Positions 31,975-44,379 of a stretch of DNA of 64,000 nucleotides are shown here, one piece after another; within the stretch, counting starts at the first letter, position 1; each line of letters starts with the position of its first letter. This DNA comes from Perkinsus marinus ATCC 50983 (lineage: Eukaryota > Perkinsozoa > Perkinsida > Perkinsidae): the NCBI RefSeq assembly GCF_000006405.1, contig NW_003205565.1:218015-282014 (forward strand), given 5' to 3'. A model generated the notes under the pieces. That model ran no database searches. It saw only the letters and a program-made list of their open reading frames with translations, and had not been told where the DNA came from. Made by a program: the position numbers and the translations under genes.

Positions 31975-33355
31975 TTAGAGCTGTTCATACTGTGTCGATT
32001 CGTCGACTTGCACAGAAATTTCCTTCCTCGACAGCCGACTTCCCTTCCCACGAGAGTCTTCAGCTGAACTACGATCCACCCCAGCCGACTCTTTCGGAGC
32101 TACACTATCGCCACCCTCAGACCGTGCACTATTATGCTCCTCAGAAGAACTCTCCATTCGACTATCAGTTTGCCGAGGCGGTTTCCTTTCCTTTTCGAGT
32201 GACTCCTTGTGAGTTGGACTCTCAGCCGGCGCAACGAACTCCTCCTTAGGAGTCGTTTCAGCTCGCCTAGACGGCTGTTTCTCGCTAGACGAACTCTTCA
32301 ATTGGCTTTGGTCCCGTCTAGATGACTCCATCGGCCGAGGACTGCGTTCTGTTTTCTTCAATTGTTCTCCCGACTGCTGACTTCTGGATGTATTAGGGGC
32401 CGAGTCGCGTCCTAAAAACACGTAATACCGTCAGGAAATCCACGCTCAATCATATCCTTATTAATATATTTATCTCTATAGTATATTATAATGTAATCCT
32501 AATAAGGGGATATATATAAATCTATTGTGTATAATTATAAGTAATATTAATAATAAGATATATTTATATTATATAATCCTGTATATTATATTACGATCAA
32601 AAGGGATGACAATAAATCGGCATCTCATTCAGTCCTCCACTACCCCTTTGCTCACTATCGGCCACCCGTGGAGTGCCGCTCTTAACAGCCGAGTCGGCCA
32701 AAGCTGTCAGCTCATCGATATCCACCTTCCGTGACTGGATTTTCTTCTGTCGAGCCTCCATGATTCTACAAACAACACAGATTTCCAACTCTACCACATA
32801 AATAGGGTATTTCCATTCTCTACTCACGCACGAACATGCATACCACCATACATGAACTTCGAAAACCGACGGATAAGAGACTGAGTTCACCCATAGGTTC
32901 TCTTTAGTAGTATTACTATGAAAGATATCAATTTCTGAGCCAAAACGTCACACAGCGGGCGAGCTACACTACTCTGCAGAGAAATTCACACAACAGGCCA
33001 ATGGCTTCCACTACCTCGCCTCGTCATCATCCTCATATAAATCGCCGCTCTGCACCGCAGGAGGATCGGAGGGCGGTGTAGTGTCACCACCGCTCTTTCG
33101 CGTCACATCCGCCTGACACGCGAATCTGCTTAGTCATCCATAGAAATTCCAAATGCCAATCAGCTTCTCTAATCTATCGGGAGCCTTCTCCAATTCATCA
33201 TAGGCATAAAACGCCTCTCCAGCAACGAGGATGAGCTCACATATATTCCCTACGGCATGTATACTGATACCCTCCCCTCCTACTACGTTTTCTTCCTCGG
33301 AAGTTTTACCCAGGCGGTCACAACAACCACCTTCGCTCGAAAAGAGGTTACCCAT
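31975..33355 (-). CDS. Disordered, probably N-myristoylated protein, unknown
   Basis: The start at 33355 gives MGNLFSSEGGCC: Gly2 with Ser6 and nearby Cys, which fits N-myristoylation and palmitoylation at a membrane. Short exons follow at about 33020-33105 (SGGDTTPPSDPPAVQSGD, then acidic LYEDDDEAR) and about 32665-32760 (EARQKKIQSRKVDIDELTAL). The last exon (31975-32410) is strongly biased to Ser, Glu, Lys and Arg and ends QVDESTQYEQL. There is no folded domain. An AT-rich intron lies between the last two exons. Exon links are inferred from splice signals, and the N-terminal exon could belong to a separate small gene. Confidence 0.45.
32440..32605. other. AT-rich tract within a probable intron
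   Basis: About 165 bp, nearly all A/T, unlike its surroundings. It could be an organelle-derived insertion or simply a degenerate intron. Confidence 0.5.
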
Positions 33356-33491
33356 ACCACCACAGAGGCATACACAAAATAACCAAACTTTTCAGCACCG
33401 CCGCTTAGACGCAACCACAAAACATGTTCCCATAAACGACATGACACGGAACGCAACTCCCAGCGCCCAAGAAACGTAGGAATAATCGGGC

Positions 33492-36400
33492 TCAGCCAGT
33501 CTCTGATAACGTGCTCGGCGGGTTGCTCACAGCATCAGGTGCCACCGATGAGTCCCCCAGCGATGGTGTAGGGGCTGTCGGGGACCCAGGCCAGGATTGG
33601 TCGAATACAGCGTCCAGCGGCTCGCGGTCGAGCAGAAGCATCGCCTCGCAGTGGTACGTGTGAGGGAACATATCAACTGGCACCTGCACAAGGGGCGACC
33701 AGTAGTGCAAACGCTGAATACGAATCCGGGTAAATTACAATAATTTTCGGCACGAGAATTCCGCCCTCTTCCTTCATGCCTTCTTGCCCGCCTGCCGCAG
33801 TATAATCAGCTTCCGGCCTAGAATACGTCATTTGCACGCATGCACACAAAGATACCGCTCTCATTACTTCGTAAGTTGTATAACATCTCGGCTCAGTGTA
33901 TCCGGATTGCACGATACATAGACAATTCTCGTTATGAACGAGCACCGCCTCAAGCATCGAAGTACCTGTGTGAGGAACACCTACATTTCTGTGAGCCGCG
34001 ACTCCACTTCTGAGCCACCTTCGAATATGATGATAACACTGAGCACCTCTTTATGGAGTTCAAGCAACAAGCTACGATAATTACTATGATAACGATAGTA
34101 GTTGTAATAGCTATTACAACAATTATATTTCAGCCTCATTTTTATGAGGCTCAATAATAATATACAATAATGCAGTTTCACCCGTTTTACGTGAAGTGGC
34201 GTAAAACTCGATATTCGCGGTATGCAGCAGTCGTGAAATATGTTTTTCACTACTGTTTTTCATATCACGGGTGAAACTCCAATAATATACAATAATAATT
34301 CCTGCCTCATTTTATGACAGAACGAATATCCAGTCATGCTGAGTTCGACCTGCCTACATTCGGATGCAGTCCTGACCTTGGCGGGTCTACTATAACCGTC
34401 AACTTCTGACCTCCCTGGATATCCGAGCATGCTTCCTTGATCACATCTTCGATGGTCTCCTCGGCTCTTCCTACACCGAAACTCAGTCTTGCACGCATGC
34501 ACAAATCGAGAAGCCAAGTTCGATTCCCACACCCGACAACTAACCTGCAATGAACCTCACTGAGCTGTCCAACTTGTTAGCCCTAGCCGACGCCTTGGCA
34601 TCCTCTACAGCATCCGGGACGAGCTCCAGACCATACACCCGAGGCTTTCCATCGGGTTTAGGCCCCAGGATGCTGGCGAAAACCTGAAATGCTGTTACAC
34701 ACGGAAACTGTGTGACGGAAACAGCAATACGAATAACTCTGTGAAAGTGTTACTAATTATGTTATAAATATGGTTATGATTATGCTCATTACCATAACGC
34801 ATGTGACAATAGTCAGAGTTATGGTATACACCATATGGGTATACTTTATTTATCTCTATGTAAAATCGTATTAAACATATTTATAGATTCATAAGGCACT
34901 ATTACCATACACTCACTATACAATGGAGTTTCACCCGTGATATGAAAACACTAGTGAAAAACGTATTTCCCGACTACTGCATACCGCAAGCATCGCGTTT
35001 TTCGCCGAGTCTTACGCCACTTCACGTAAAACGAGCGAAACATTCGCTCACTACTGTCGAAGCCATCGGAATCTCAACGGCATGTGACCAGTCCTACCTG
35101 AGTTATAGTTCCCACCCCTGAACATACATCGACTACTGCTGCCGGCATTTTAGCCGAATCCAGTTCCTCCAATTTTGGTAAATCGTCCCCATCTGGAGAC
35201 CCAGTGAGAGCTAGGCGTACCTACTCCACTTCATGTCTATTCCAATAGGAAGCTGCGTCTTCTATTCCATCACGTTAGCGAATGCATATAAATCCAACCA
35301 TCGATTGAAAATCAGTTCATGATGAAGGGACGACAATTTTTGGATTCTCTCATAAAGTCCTTCTCTTCACTATTTCGGATTGAAAGCAGAGTAGACTACT
35401 GCGAATTCGTTTCCTCCCAAACTCACTGCCATTGTATACAGTTTCTTGCACATAACCACGTTCGTCTGGAAAAAGGATGCAGGTTGCAATGGGAACTCCA
35501 GGCCCAGCATATCCATCATCACTCTCGTGTCACCATATATCTACCACAACCAGCGAACGTTACTCGACAACCTTATTCGCAACTCTGATGAAGTGCCGAA
35601 ATTTAATGGCATATACACTATGGGGGAACGCGAAATGTGTTACATATAGTTTTCTCTATCTCATATTTTTCTATCGTGCACAGATTACACGCAAAACAAA
35701 GAAGGCGTTGGTATTACATGATGAAGATCTTCAGCCTTCATATCGCATGCATCACAAACTCCATTATTAGTCTGCATGAAGACGGAACTCACCGGCACCT
35801 GAGAACACGCGACAATAAACAACCAAAGGAGAGTTTTACTACGACTCCAATTTCAGTGAAGAACTTAATATCGACACGCTGCTTAGAAATCCGCACGATT
35901 ATGAGTGCTGGGTTTCTCGCTCGCCCTCGTATACCATAAATGGTTTCGATTGGCTATATGATAACTAGTTACTTTACATATGCCCTGTTAAAGTTTCAGC
36001 TCGAAAATCTTAACAACTGCAAATCTCACACCACAGTATCATTACTATTCTTCAGCGAAAACTATATTCCTCAACAAGAAACGCTGAATTTGAATTTGCC
36101 CGAGAAAAAAAGACGCCCCTCAATACTACCGGTAGACTCTTATTAGCAGCACTCTCAGCCCACGTCTTGATGATGTTGGTGGCCAACTCGTAAGGCTCAC
36201 AGCACATAACGACCATCAGCATTTGATCGCGAGATGGTGACCATCGTAGCATTACTTGACGCCAAGTGCCTTTCTCTGAAAACCAAGGACGACTCGCGCG
36301 ATCAATAGACCATCAGAAAATAGGATTCGAATTCTCTACCAGAAACGTAAGAGGAGTTCCCCCTATACTACTCTGATGCCTAGAGAACGGCTTCACCTGA

Positions 36401-37506
36401 TCGTAATTTTCCAGTACCAGTTTTCTCAGCTCTCCTTCGATCGCCTTCATACATGCAGGAATCTGACATCGCAATCACACATCAATCTCACAGACCCAAA
36501 TTTAAAGCCGAAAATTCCCATTGAATGCTCGTGAGCGACCACCAGCAGTAGAAACTGAAGACCACTACGCTCAATGCACAGTGCTACTACATGCGGTAGC
36601 GCCTTCCCAGACTCAATTAGTAGCTCGTGTCCTTCCACTCGCCGTACGAAACCAACCTCAGGCTTGCTACCTGCAACACGAAGCAGTTATCCGAAACAAT
36701 TCTGCAGACTACCAAGAAAGAGAGATCGAAAGTTCACAGATAATCGCGACTCAAGTCCAAGTGCTTCAACATTCAACTCAACTCTACACTATCTAGAAGG
36801 GTTTCGGCTATTCTACTTTATAAACTCACACAATCTCAAATGCATATTCCAAACGAAGCCTGATGAATCCATTCCACCAACATCACTCCATCGACTTCTC
36901 CGCATCGCACGAGGCGAGCGTTAGCAACACGAGAATGATAAAAGAATTTCACACCATCGTAGACATCCTATATGTGGCCAAGTTGAATTTGAGTGCTGCT
37001 GCGCTCCACCATATGCTTTCAGAAGCCGGACCGTGAACTGTTGAAACATAACGCGAAACATTTTCACGCCTTCGAAAGGCGAGATGAGTCTCAAAGCCTC
37101 CGATATGCGCCCGGGATGCTCAAGACGCCCTATCTGTGATCGGTTTGAATTTGAACGCTCCTACGGTTCACCACATGCGAACCAAGTCAGAAGGTAAAGC
37201 AGTGGAACCACGAATCACCACTTAGACGAGAATCGCGCTTTTCAAAGTTGAGATGCCTGCCGTTAGCGTGACGAAGAGTAGACCGCTATGCGCCAGGAAT
37301 GTTCAGGACTGTAAATTCGAACACTTACATTGGAAATCTGAATATCCAATCGTGAATTCACACTTGTTGCGGTATCCCTCCAGATTCGTCTCCGGACTTC
37401 CCACTATCTCATGGACTGTGCAACCAGGCTTATTCTTATGAACCTATCAACGATAACATCATCTTGAAAACCCATCGAAACTAAAAGAAATCATTTCGAT
37501 GAGCTT

Positions 37507-37540
<34 letters not shown>

Positions 37541-37545
37541 AGTAG

Positions 37546-37605
<60 letters not shown>

Positions 37606-39018
37606 CCTAGCCCAATTAGGAAACGGGTACTGCCTCTTCTCGCAGTGTGCTTTAACCTGAGTCACAATAGTATTCACCCACTGCACCATTTAGTGCTCCC
37701 ATTCCAACTTTCAATATGTGATGCCACTTCAAAGCGATAACGAAATAGCCACGATATGACACTATCGAAGTTGCGACCCGGCGGAAGACCAGCAGAACGA
37801 CGATTTGCAATTTTTCCGAGTACATGCCTATTCGTTACTCATTAGCACGAATACTATTTGACTAGTATAACCACCGAGGGCCGCTGGAGTCTAGAAATTC
37901 CAAAAATACTATCACTGGTGAACCGAAGAACGCCAAGCACGTGGTGCTACTACCGACTACCTCCCTCGTGAAGTTCCTGGCAGCATGCATGATGAACTGC
38001 TCCTTCAACCGCAACTGCTCAGCATATGAATATGTGAACAACGGCGCGCTCTTCTCTAGGAGAGTTTCTAAAGAGAAAAATGTAAAGACAAATCGCAACA
38101 TCAACTCTATGACAATCGCAGAGCTCGAATCCCCGCAAACAGTGTCCCACGAGCGAAGCGATGAAACTTCGTAATGTGAGAATTCGCTCCCCAGATTCCC
38201 TAGAAATTTCTCGAAAGTGAAGGTGAATTGTTCGTCCAATTGAATTACAATGAGCGACTCAAGGAGTGAAAAATGGGGAAAAAATTTTTTCCGATACCAA
38301 AATTTCCAACTTACTATCCTTCTCGTATTTCGCCTTCTCCCGCATTTCCTTCAAAGTTATGTTCTCCATCCTCCTCTTCTTCCTCAAAGCCGCTCTCTCT
38401 TCAGTTTCACACCGCGCCTTGCGAGTTCTCTTACTTTTATCGCCGCCATAGAAATCATGTATGTCCAATTCGGCGCCTTTGAACTTCAGCTCAGCAATCT
38501 AACATGAAATTTTATTGATATAATTGAACGATATATATTCCATCAATGCTATTGTGACCAGTCGAACGCACATCGTCATCACGAAGACGCGCCAAGTCAT
38601 CTCAACTCAAGAGTGAGAGAACAGCCACTAGATATCATTATCGAATTACATCATTCTTGAATTGGGCAGTGTCCGCAGCACTCTTGAACTTGACGAAAAC
38701 GTAACGCGCCTTGCCAGTTGCTGCATCGAGAGTATCTACACCACAATTAGACGCATAGCGCTGTTCATCAACTCTTACGATGTTCGTGAACCGTACACGC
38801 CCTATGTAAATTCTAGTCGAGGAAAGACCAACTCCCGAAAAAGCCCATAAGTATAATCGCGCACGTCGATGTCGAGTGCTTGGGAGAGTTATTCGATTTG
38901 CATCTAGAGGTTTTAGAAACCCGAAGAGCTCATCATACGCTTGCCAAAAATATAGTGAAAAATGTACGGTGAAGTGAGCATTCCGACTCTGCAAACTGTC
39001 TGAAGGCTCAACACGCAC
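33492..39018 (-). CDS. TRMT2A: TRMT2-type tRNA (uracil-5)-methyltransferase with N-terminal RRM-like domain
   Basis: SAM-dependent enzyme that makes m5U in tRNA. Conserved blocks occur in family order over 5.5 kb on the minus strand: an RRM-like region (38640-38800, ARYVFVKFKSAADTAQF; then ELKFKGAELDIHDFYGGDK near 38465-38510), YAEQLRLKEQ (about 38000-38040), SKPEVGFVRRVEGHELL (about 36600-36670), SPSRDQMLMVVM (near 36220), the SAM motif VVDVCSGVGT (about 35110-35140), VYGLELVPDAVEDA (about 34590-34630), VDPPRSGLH (about 34370-34390), IVYVSCNPDTLSRD with the nucleophilic Cys (about 33885-33925) and VDMFPHTYHCE with the catalytic Glu (about 33640-33675). The tail after LLLDREP is a Pro/Ser-rich extension. 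Two introns carry MITE-like insertions. The start at 39018 is tentative. It is divergent from SEM1. Confidence 0.85.
34172..34280 (+). mobile_element. MITE-like element, copy 1
   Basis: About 109 bp with inverted ends (GCAGTTTCACCCGT at left, ACGGGTGAAACTCC at right). It is flanked by the 16-bp direct repeat AATAATATACAATAAT at 34156-34171 and 34281-34296, consistent with a target duplication or a duplicated flank. It lies in a TRMT2 intron. A hairpin AGCCTCAT-tttt-ATGAGGCT lies just to its left (about 34132-34151). Confidence 0.7.
34925..35043 (-). mobile_element. MITE-like element, copy 2
   Basis: The same family in the opposite orientation: begins GGAGTTTCACCCGTGATATG and ends CACTTCACGTAAAACGAGCG. 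About 119 bp, in another intron of the same gene. The distal terminus is diverged. Confidence 0.65.
37507..37605 (+). repeat. (CTA)n microsatellite
   Basis: About 100 bp of CTA/ACT repeats with a single phase break (ACAGTAGTACT) near 37540. It is in an intron or spacer of the TRMT2 gene region. Confidence 0.95.
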
Positions 39019-39548
39019 TTAATCGTCCACGGATGAAATACGGTTTTTCCCGATAGCACTTCATCAGGTTTTCGCGAGGAAAGTTCATTCGGAAACTAAA
39101 AACCGACTCGGGAAACAATTCCAAAATTTTTTCCCCAAAAAAGTTCAGCACGAGCGCTCCAATGGTTACATTCAACATTGGATTTCACTTCACTATTGAA
39201 CCACTCCGTTTTCGCCTTTTCTCCGATGTTGTTGAACTTCTTGCAAAATATTTGCAGTTTTAAAACATCCCCTTGCCGCTGCGGTGCCTGATAAGTGTAT
39301 CTTCAACTTCAGAGTGCAAGATACGAAACAGGTCCGATTTTGGCCACCCTGATTACATTCGAATCTTCGACAGAGGTGGGCGCCTCTGAGGACTTCACAG
39401 ACTGGGGCTCGGACATCGAAATAGAAGTAGGGAACAGAAGTCGCGATAATTCGAACTGTGAAATCTTACAAAATCTTGCTCTCTTGCATTTCCTCAACGT
39501 TTTCCTTGCACTCCTGCACAATCACTCTTTGTGTGTAGTCGTTTTATC

Positions 39549-40510
39549 ATGCCCTCTGACAATAAGAAGGTTACTGACGAATCGGTTGAGGAGCCGGTCG
39601 CTGGCTTCGACGAGGCAGATGAGTTTGAGGAGTTCGAACAGGAAGGTACTGCTTCCTGTGTGTAGGCAAAAGCTATGCTCCAACATAGAGCTCAGGCGCT
39701 CTCCAGTTGAGATGTGCATAAATTCGATATATATTCAGAGATTATTGTTTCGAATTTGATTCTCGTCGACCATGCTCAACTCTTTGTTGTGAAGGAATAT
39801 TCTTCCATTGTGACTTTGATTCAGATTGGACTATTCGTGGTCACCGAGCATCTACTGATCTCAGTGGAGCAGCGCCCGATGCTACTCAGTGGGAAACCAA
39901 GTGGGACGAGGCTGGCTGGGATGAGGAGGTAGGCTTGAACTGGATTGTGTATCTATCTCTCTCGAAATATTGAAAATCGTTGAGAGCATGAATGATTGTT
40001 GAGCGAAGCGGCGATGGAATCGCCAACACTTAGGAGCATCCAGTCATTGGTTCGCCATATGGAGGAGTTCGTTGAGGTTTTATGAGGAGCCTTTACATGT
40101 CGAATTTACAGCGTTTGAGTTCTCTGTTGATACCCTCAGAGCTAGTCTCTCTTTGGAGTGTTGGGGTCGTAAATGGAATTTGGTTTTTCCACGGCACTTT
40201 CGAGACTTAACTCAGCATAGCGACCGTTCAGAGATGTTAATATTCCTTTTCATGCCTTTATCTTATTTAGGGCTAACGGTTGGTGATCTTGAGTAGTACA
40301 ACTTAGAATTTACAAGTGCTTTCTGGTCGTATTAGTGAATGTGTTGATGTATGTGTTGAACTATTCGCGTATAATCTATCCGCACAATGTGGCGTACATA
40401 GTGGTTTTTTTGGAAGGGATGGATCTCGGAGTTTTTTTATTCAGGACCCCGACGATTCCTTCCAGCAGCGACTGAAGGCCGAGATAGAGAAAGCAAAAGC
40501 TCAAAAGTGA
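39549..40510 (+). CDS. SEM1: 26S proteasome subunit SEM1/DSS1
   Basis: Exons 39549-39645, 39825-39928 and 40445-40510 join in frame to 88 aa. DSS1 is a tiny acidic, intrinsically disordered protein of the 19S proteasome lid and of the TREX-2 and BRCA2/Rad52-type repair complexes. Its two signature acidic-aromatic patches are present: DEADEFEEFEQEDW (residues about 21-34) and WETKWDEAGWDEEDPDD (about 54-70), followed by the C-terminal helix FQQRLKAEIEKAKAQK. Size and order match the family (70-90 aa). Introns of 179 and 516 nt are long for this window. The TRMT2 gene lies divergently upstream. Confidence 0.9.
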
Positions 40511-40625
40511 TGAAAACTATAGTTCACTTTTCGGCGATTGTGAGGTTCTTAGTTGAAGTGCACTTAATATAACGAGTGTTCGTTGATTTTACGTGAGGTT
40601 GACTCAGTTGTGGTATCTCGTGTGA

Positions 40626-43493
40626 ATGGAAGGATCGTACAAGGCCGTCGTGGGCGGTGCTGATGCCTCGCCAGATGCATCCACAGTCTCAGGGTGCGCT
40701 ACAGGACCTTACTCTGCCGCCTCAAGCTGGTCGTCGTCCGCACACTCTATTGTTGACAATCCTCATGAAGAGGTAGGTTGACGGCTGCTCTGAGTGAAAT
40801 CCGACACGGGAAACTCGGCGGCTGCTCGTTGAGCGGAGTCCCTCTTGAGAGAGGGCTACTTCAACTTAGAATCTATATCATCTAGTTGGGGAAATATAAA
40901 TTCTAGTTGGATTCGCGCTTATTGGATATCTCCTCTGTGCGTTTCGCGTGAATCAGTAAGGTGGATGCTAGGGGTCAGTCGAGATCTTGTTGCTCTCAGC
41001 CGGTGTGTCACGATCAAGTCCCTAAAACGCCGAGACCAGCATATAAGAATCCAATTGTGAGGAAATTAAAAGTAAGCCTTTCGTCTCGTCTTCTGATAGC
41101 ACCTCTTTGTATCGAGGGTCGTTCGCCTTACTGTGGTTCGGATTTCATGAACTTGCTTGCGTTGCTAGTCGTGGAGTGGTTTCTAGATAGATTGAGTTCC
41201 AAGGTGTTGACCCCACGTTGTAGCCTCTCAGGTGTTTGTTGGTGGATTACCTCAAGGCCTACAAGAAAGTGATTTGAGAGAATATTTTAATAATTTTGGC
41301 GATGATGTTGTCGAGGTTGAGATCAAAATGGACAAGGTCAGACTCCACGTCGCAAAAGGAGCGCGGACTATTTGTGTGTGAAAAATGAAGTTCATTTGAA
41401 ATCAGCGTGTCGAAGATAGTCGCCTCGCCAGTGCCTCTGTGATTTTGAATAAAGTCACTGCGGTGTCGCATTTAAAGTAGAGTGCACGAGTTGGATGCTA
41501 GTCGGAATCTATGATTATTATTATGGATTATGGATTATCATTTTATTATGGAATTATATCAGCAGGTCACTGGTCGCTCGCGCGGCTTCGGCTTTGTCAC
41601 TTTGATGAACGGAGATTCGACCAGACTTTTTAATAACAAGCACAGAATCAAGAACAAGGACATTGATGTCGATGAAGTAGGGCCGCGGGGATCGAACCTG
41701 CGACCTCGCGCATGATAGTCTACCAGGTTACCGAGACGAAGATTTTCGTCGGCGGTCTGAACCCAGCAACGGGAGAGCAAGCCGTTGTTGACTATTTTTC
41801 CAAGTAAGGCTTCTTGTTAACTTTTGTGATGAATACTGTATCTCTGTTGGGAGTATCACTGACACGTTCATTGGGTGGCTGTGATTTTTGAAAAATTGAT
41901 TGCTATTCTAGCAGTAAGTCGAAGCTTGTGAGGCGCCTTGGGGAAAGATTTCGGTTGAGTATGTAGTTGATACAACAATTATAGTGACAGATCTGGATCT
42001 GTTTCGAATCTTGAAACGATAAGATTCAGTGTTGTGCACATTTTTCATGTTCTAAGGTATGGTGCGATTGTGAACTGTGAGCTCGCCTTCGACTACGCGG
42101 GAATGTCCAGAGGCTTTGCTTTTGTTATCTTCGAGGATGCGGAAGCTGTCCATGTAGGGAATTCTCCGATCCTAGCGGAGCGATGCATATTTTCATCAGA
42201 GAACTCTCGACGCCTGTCCCTCGGGCCACACGATAGAGGATCGAATGGTGGATGTACGAAGAGCTGAACCTCGCAAGAAGCTTCCGGTGAGTGCTTAGGC
42301 TGTCCCCGTTCTCTTTTCTGGTCGCTATAGGGACTAGTTCACCACATATTTTATGATCATGAATATTCTCGTAACTGTTGTTATAACAAGCGATAATAGA
42401 ATTAAAGCTTTCTACGGGATCCGATGAACCACTTTCTTCTCAACTCGGAATCACCTCGGTATTTGTTCGCTATACGGTGTCACGTTTCAGAATGGTCAAT
42501 CGCTTTCACAGAACATGTTCGGCGTGCCGGATCTGCGTCAAGGAGGTCCGATTCGAAACGGATCGGCACAACACCCTCCGGCAGGGCTCACGTAAGTCAC
42601 TTGGCATATGAGCTGATATTTGTGGTGAAAGTTTTGCTATTGTGTTCATACCGTTTACGAGTCATGAAGTGATTGACCCGTCGGGCGAAGTTGATTTGTA
42701 GTGGTCTCTCGTCGGAGGATTTGTGCAACTTGTGGCAATCATATCTTTCGAGCTTACCACTCCACGTCGAACTCTGTGATCCTCTATGGTCGCGGTATTC
42801 AGGGGCACCTTCCTGGCCGTGAATGGCCTGTCGCCGACAAGCACATCCTCTTCTACTACCTGCGGGTCTCCGACGGCCACGCCCTTCGTATTGGAGGGGC
42901 GAGATGGGGCTCCGGTTCAGAGGTAGGGGCATTGAAAGCTCGATTATGATGAGTGTCATGGTGCCAGTTATGACCCCCCATTTGGGGTTGTTGGACCCCA
43001 CTCTGGATATGGTGGTTATGGAGGGCAGAGGAAATCCGCTTCTACCAAGATCAAGCTGGCTGGTCCACCTGGGTGAGTATTGCTGACCATCTGTGTTTCG
43101 TGGTATCTGAATATATAAAGAATTAAGAACAGTGCATCAAACGCTTCATATTCCGATCCCCTCTCACGCATTGCCCTGTAGTATAACACTGTGCTCTACT
43201 CGTATAGTTGAGCGGTATTACGGTGCTCTGTGGAACGTAGAGGAAATGCATGTAGTTGTGCTTCACATTTGATTTGCATGAACGTACTCGTTATCATCCG
43301 CCAACACAGAGGAGCACCCTCCATCCTGATCGATTGGTTTGTGTCAGGTACGGATATGAAAACGGTAGTGGGTATGGACAGTCATGCCTAGGAGGAAACG
43401 AGTAAGTTGTATTTAGTAGAAATTCAGTGTAGCGGCTACTTGTTATGATTGACAACTGATGATCATGTTCGCTTTCGGTGTTCTTCTAGTTGA
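40626..43493 (+). CDS. Two-RRM RNA-binding protein (Musashi/hnRNP A/DAZAP1 type)
   Basis: At least nine exons splice in frame: 40626-40772, 40961-41071, 41232-41336, 41566-41676, 41727-41803, 42057-42153, 42200-42286, 42491-42591, then blocks at about 42812-42930, 42945-43072 and 43351-43402, with a final 4-nt exon giving the stop at 43493. RRM1 has RNP2 VFVGGLP and RNP1 RGFGFVTL. RRM2 has RNP2 IFVGGLN and RNP1 RGFAFVIF, closing with VDVRRAEPRKKLP. An N-terminal Ser-rich region precedes them, and the C-terminus is Gly/Tyr-rich (SGYGGYGGQRKS, YGYENGSGYGQ), as usual in this group. It likely regulates mRNA splicing, stability or translation. The 42.6-43.0 kb exon edges are tentative. Confidence 0.88.
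41677..41735 (-). repeat. tRNA-like sequence forming a 50-nt intron of the RRM gene
   Basis: The intron at 41677-41726, read on the minus strand, contains GGTTCGATCCCCGCGG (box B and T-arm) and, overlapping the exon edge, GGTAACCTGGTAGA (box-A-like). The whole intron is therefore little more than an antisense tRNA-like core. Confidence 0.4.
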
Positions 43494-44379
43494 CTTGATC
43501 GTTTAAAGAAGTTCCGAAACCGCCCTTCCTTGCACTATCGATTGCTCAATTTTATGGTACCGTGCGATAGGTACACTGGAGCGTGCCGATTTCCCCTCCT
43601 CTCAATGGACGCATCCCCGGTGAGGTCGAACCCCATGACCTTTGCTAGCGCGCCTTACTAACCTCGTGATGCTCTCCGGGTCCACCCGGAAGCCTCTGTC
43701 GCTCAGGTTTTGCTCGATTGTCCCCATAGTTTCGAGTGAGATTGTGAGCATCTAAATTGACTTATCGTTTCAGTTGTGAAGTCTCGTTATATTGGATGGT
43801 GTATTTGCTCGTCACATTTAAGCCTGTTCGCACTGTCCTATTCTTTAACGTAGAACCGTTTCCCGATCAATCGTTTCCGCGTCCCCGAGTTGTCTCAAAT
43901 TTTTTTCTCTATTTGAGTAATAGATCTTCTGAATTGCGTGTCGAGGTCAATTACTACCCGGTTTACACACGGAATTCACATGTTTACGAAGTGGCGAATG
44001 CATTGAATATAATAGGTGAGAACGCAACACACTGATGATGATAAAGTACATCGTTGGTATGTTATCATCACGTTGCAGCAAGCAAGTTGCTTGGCAAGAG
44101 CTTAAGCCCTACTTGTATGATTATGCATGAATAGGCATAAGCTGCGTCGGCTTTTTAGCTTTCAATGCTGCAAGCACAGACGGATCGATTTCAGAATTGG
44201 GCTGGCATGTCAAATCGTACACTGGTCCTCCGCAAAGGTCGACAATCCCGTACCTGGCAAGTTACAATCTCGCAGTTTCCAAACTAGCGTTAACGATCCG
44301 CATGCTTACACTCGTTGTGATCTCATCCGTCTGAGTAGTGATGCGTCCATCTCGTCACTGACGAAGACGGCCCAGTGGT
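43494..44379. other. Intergenic, convergent gene ends, with a tRNA-like sequence
   Basis: At about 43610-43680 the minus strand reads GGGGTTCGACCTCACCGGGG, a box-B/T-arm match with GTTAGTAAGG upstream. A 92-codon plus ORF at 43757-44035 has no recognisable motif and is not called. Confidence 0.4.
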
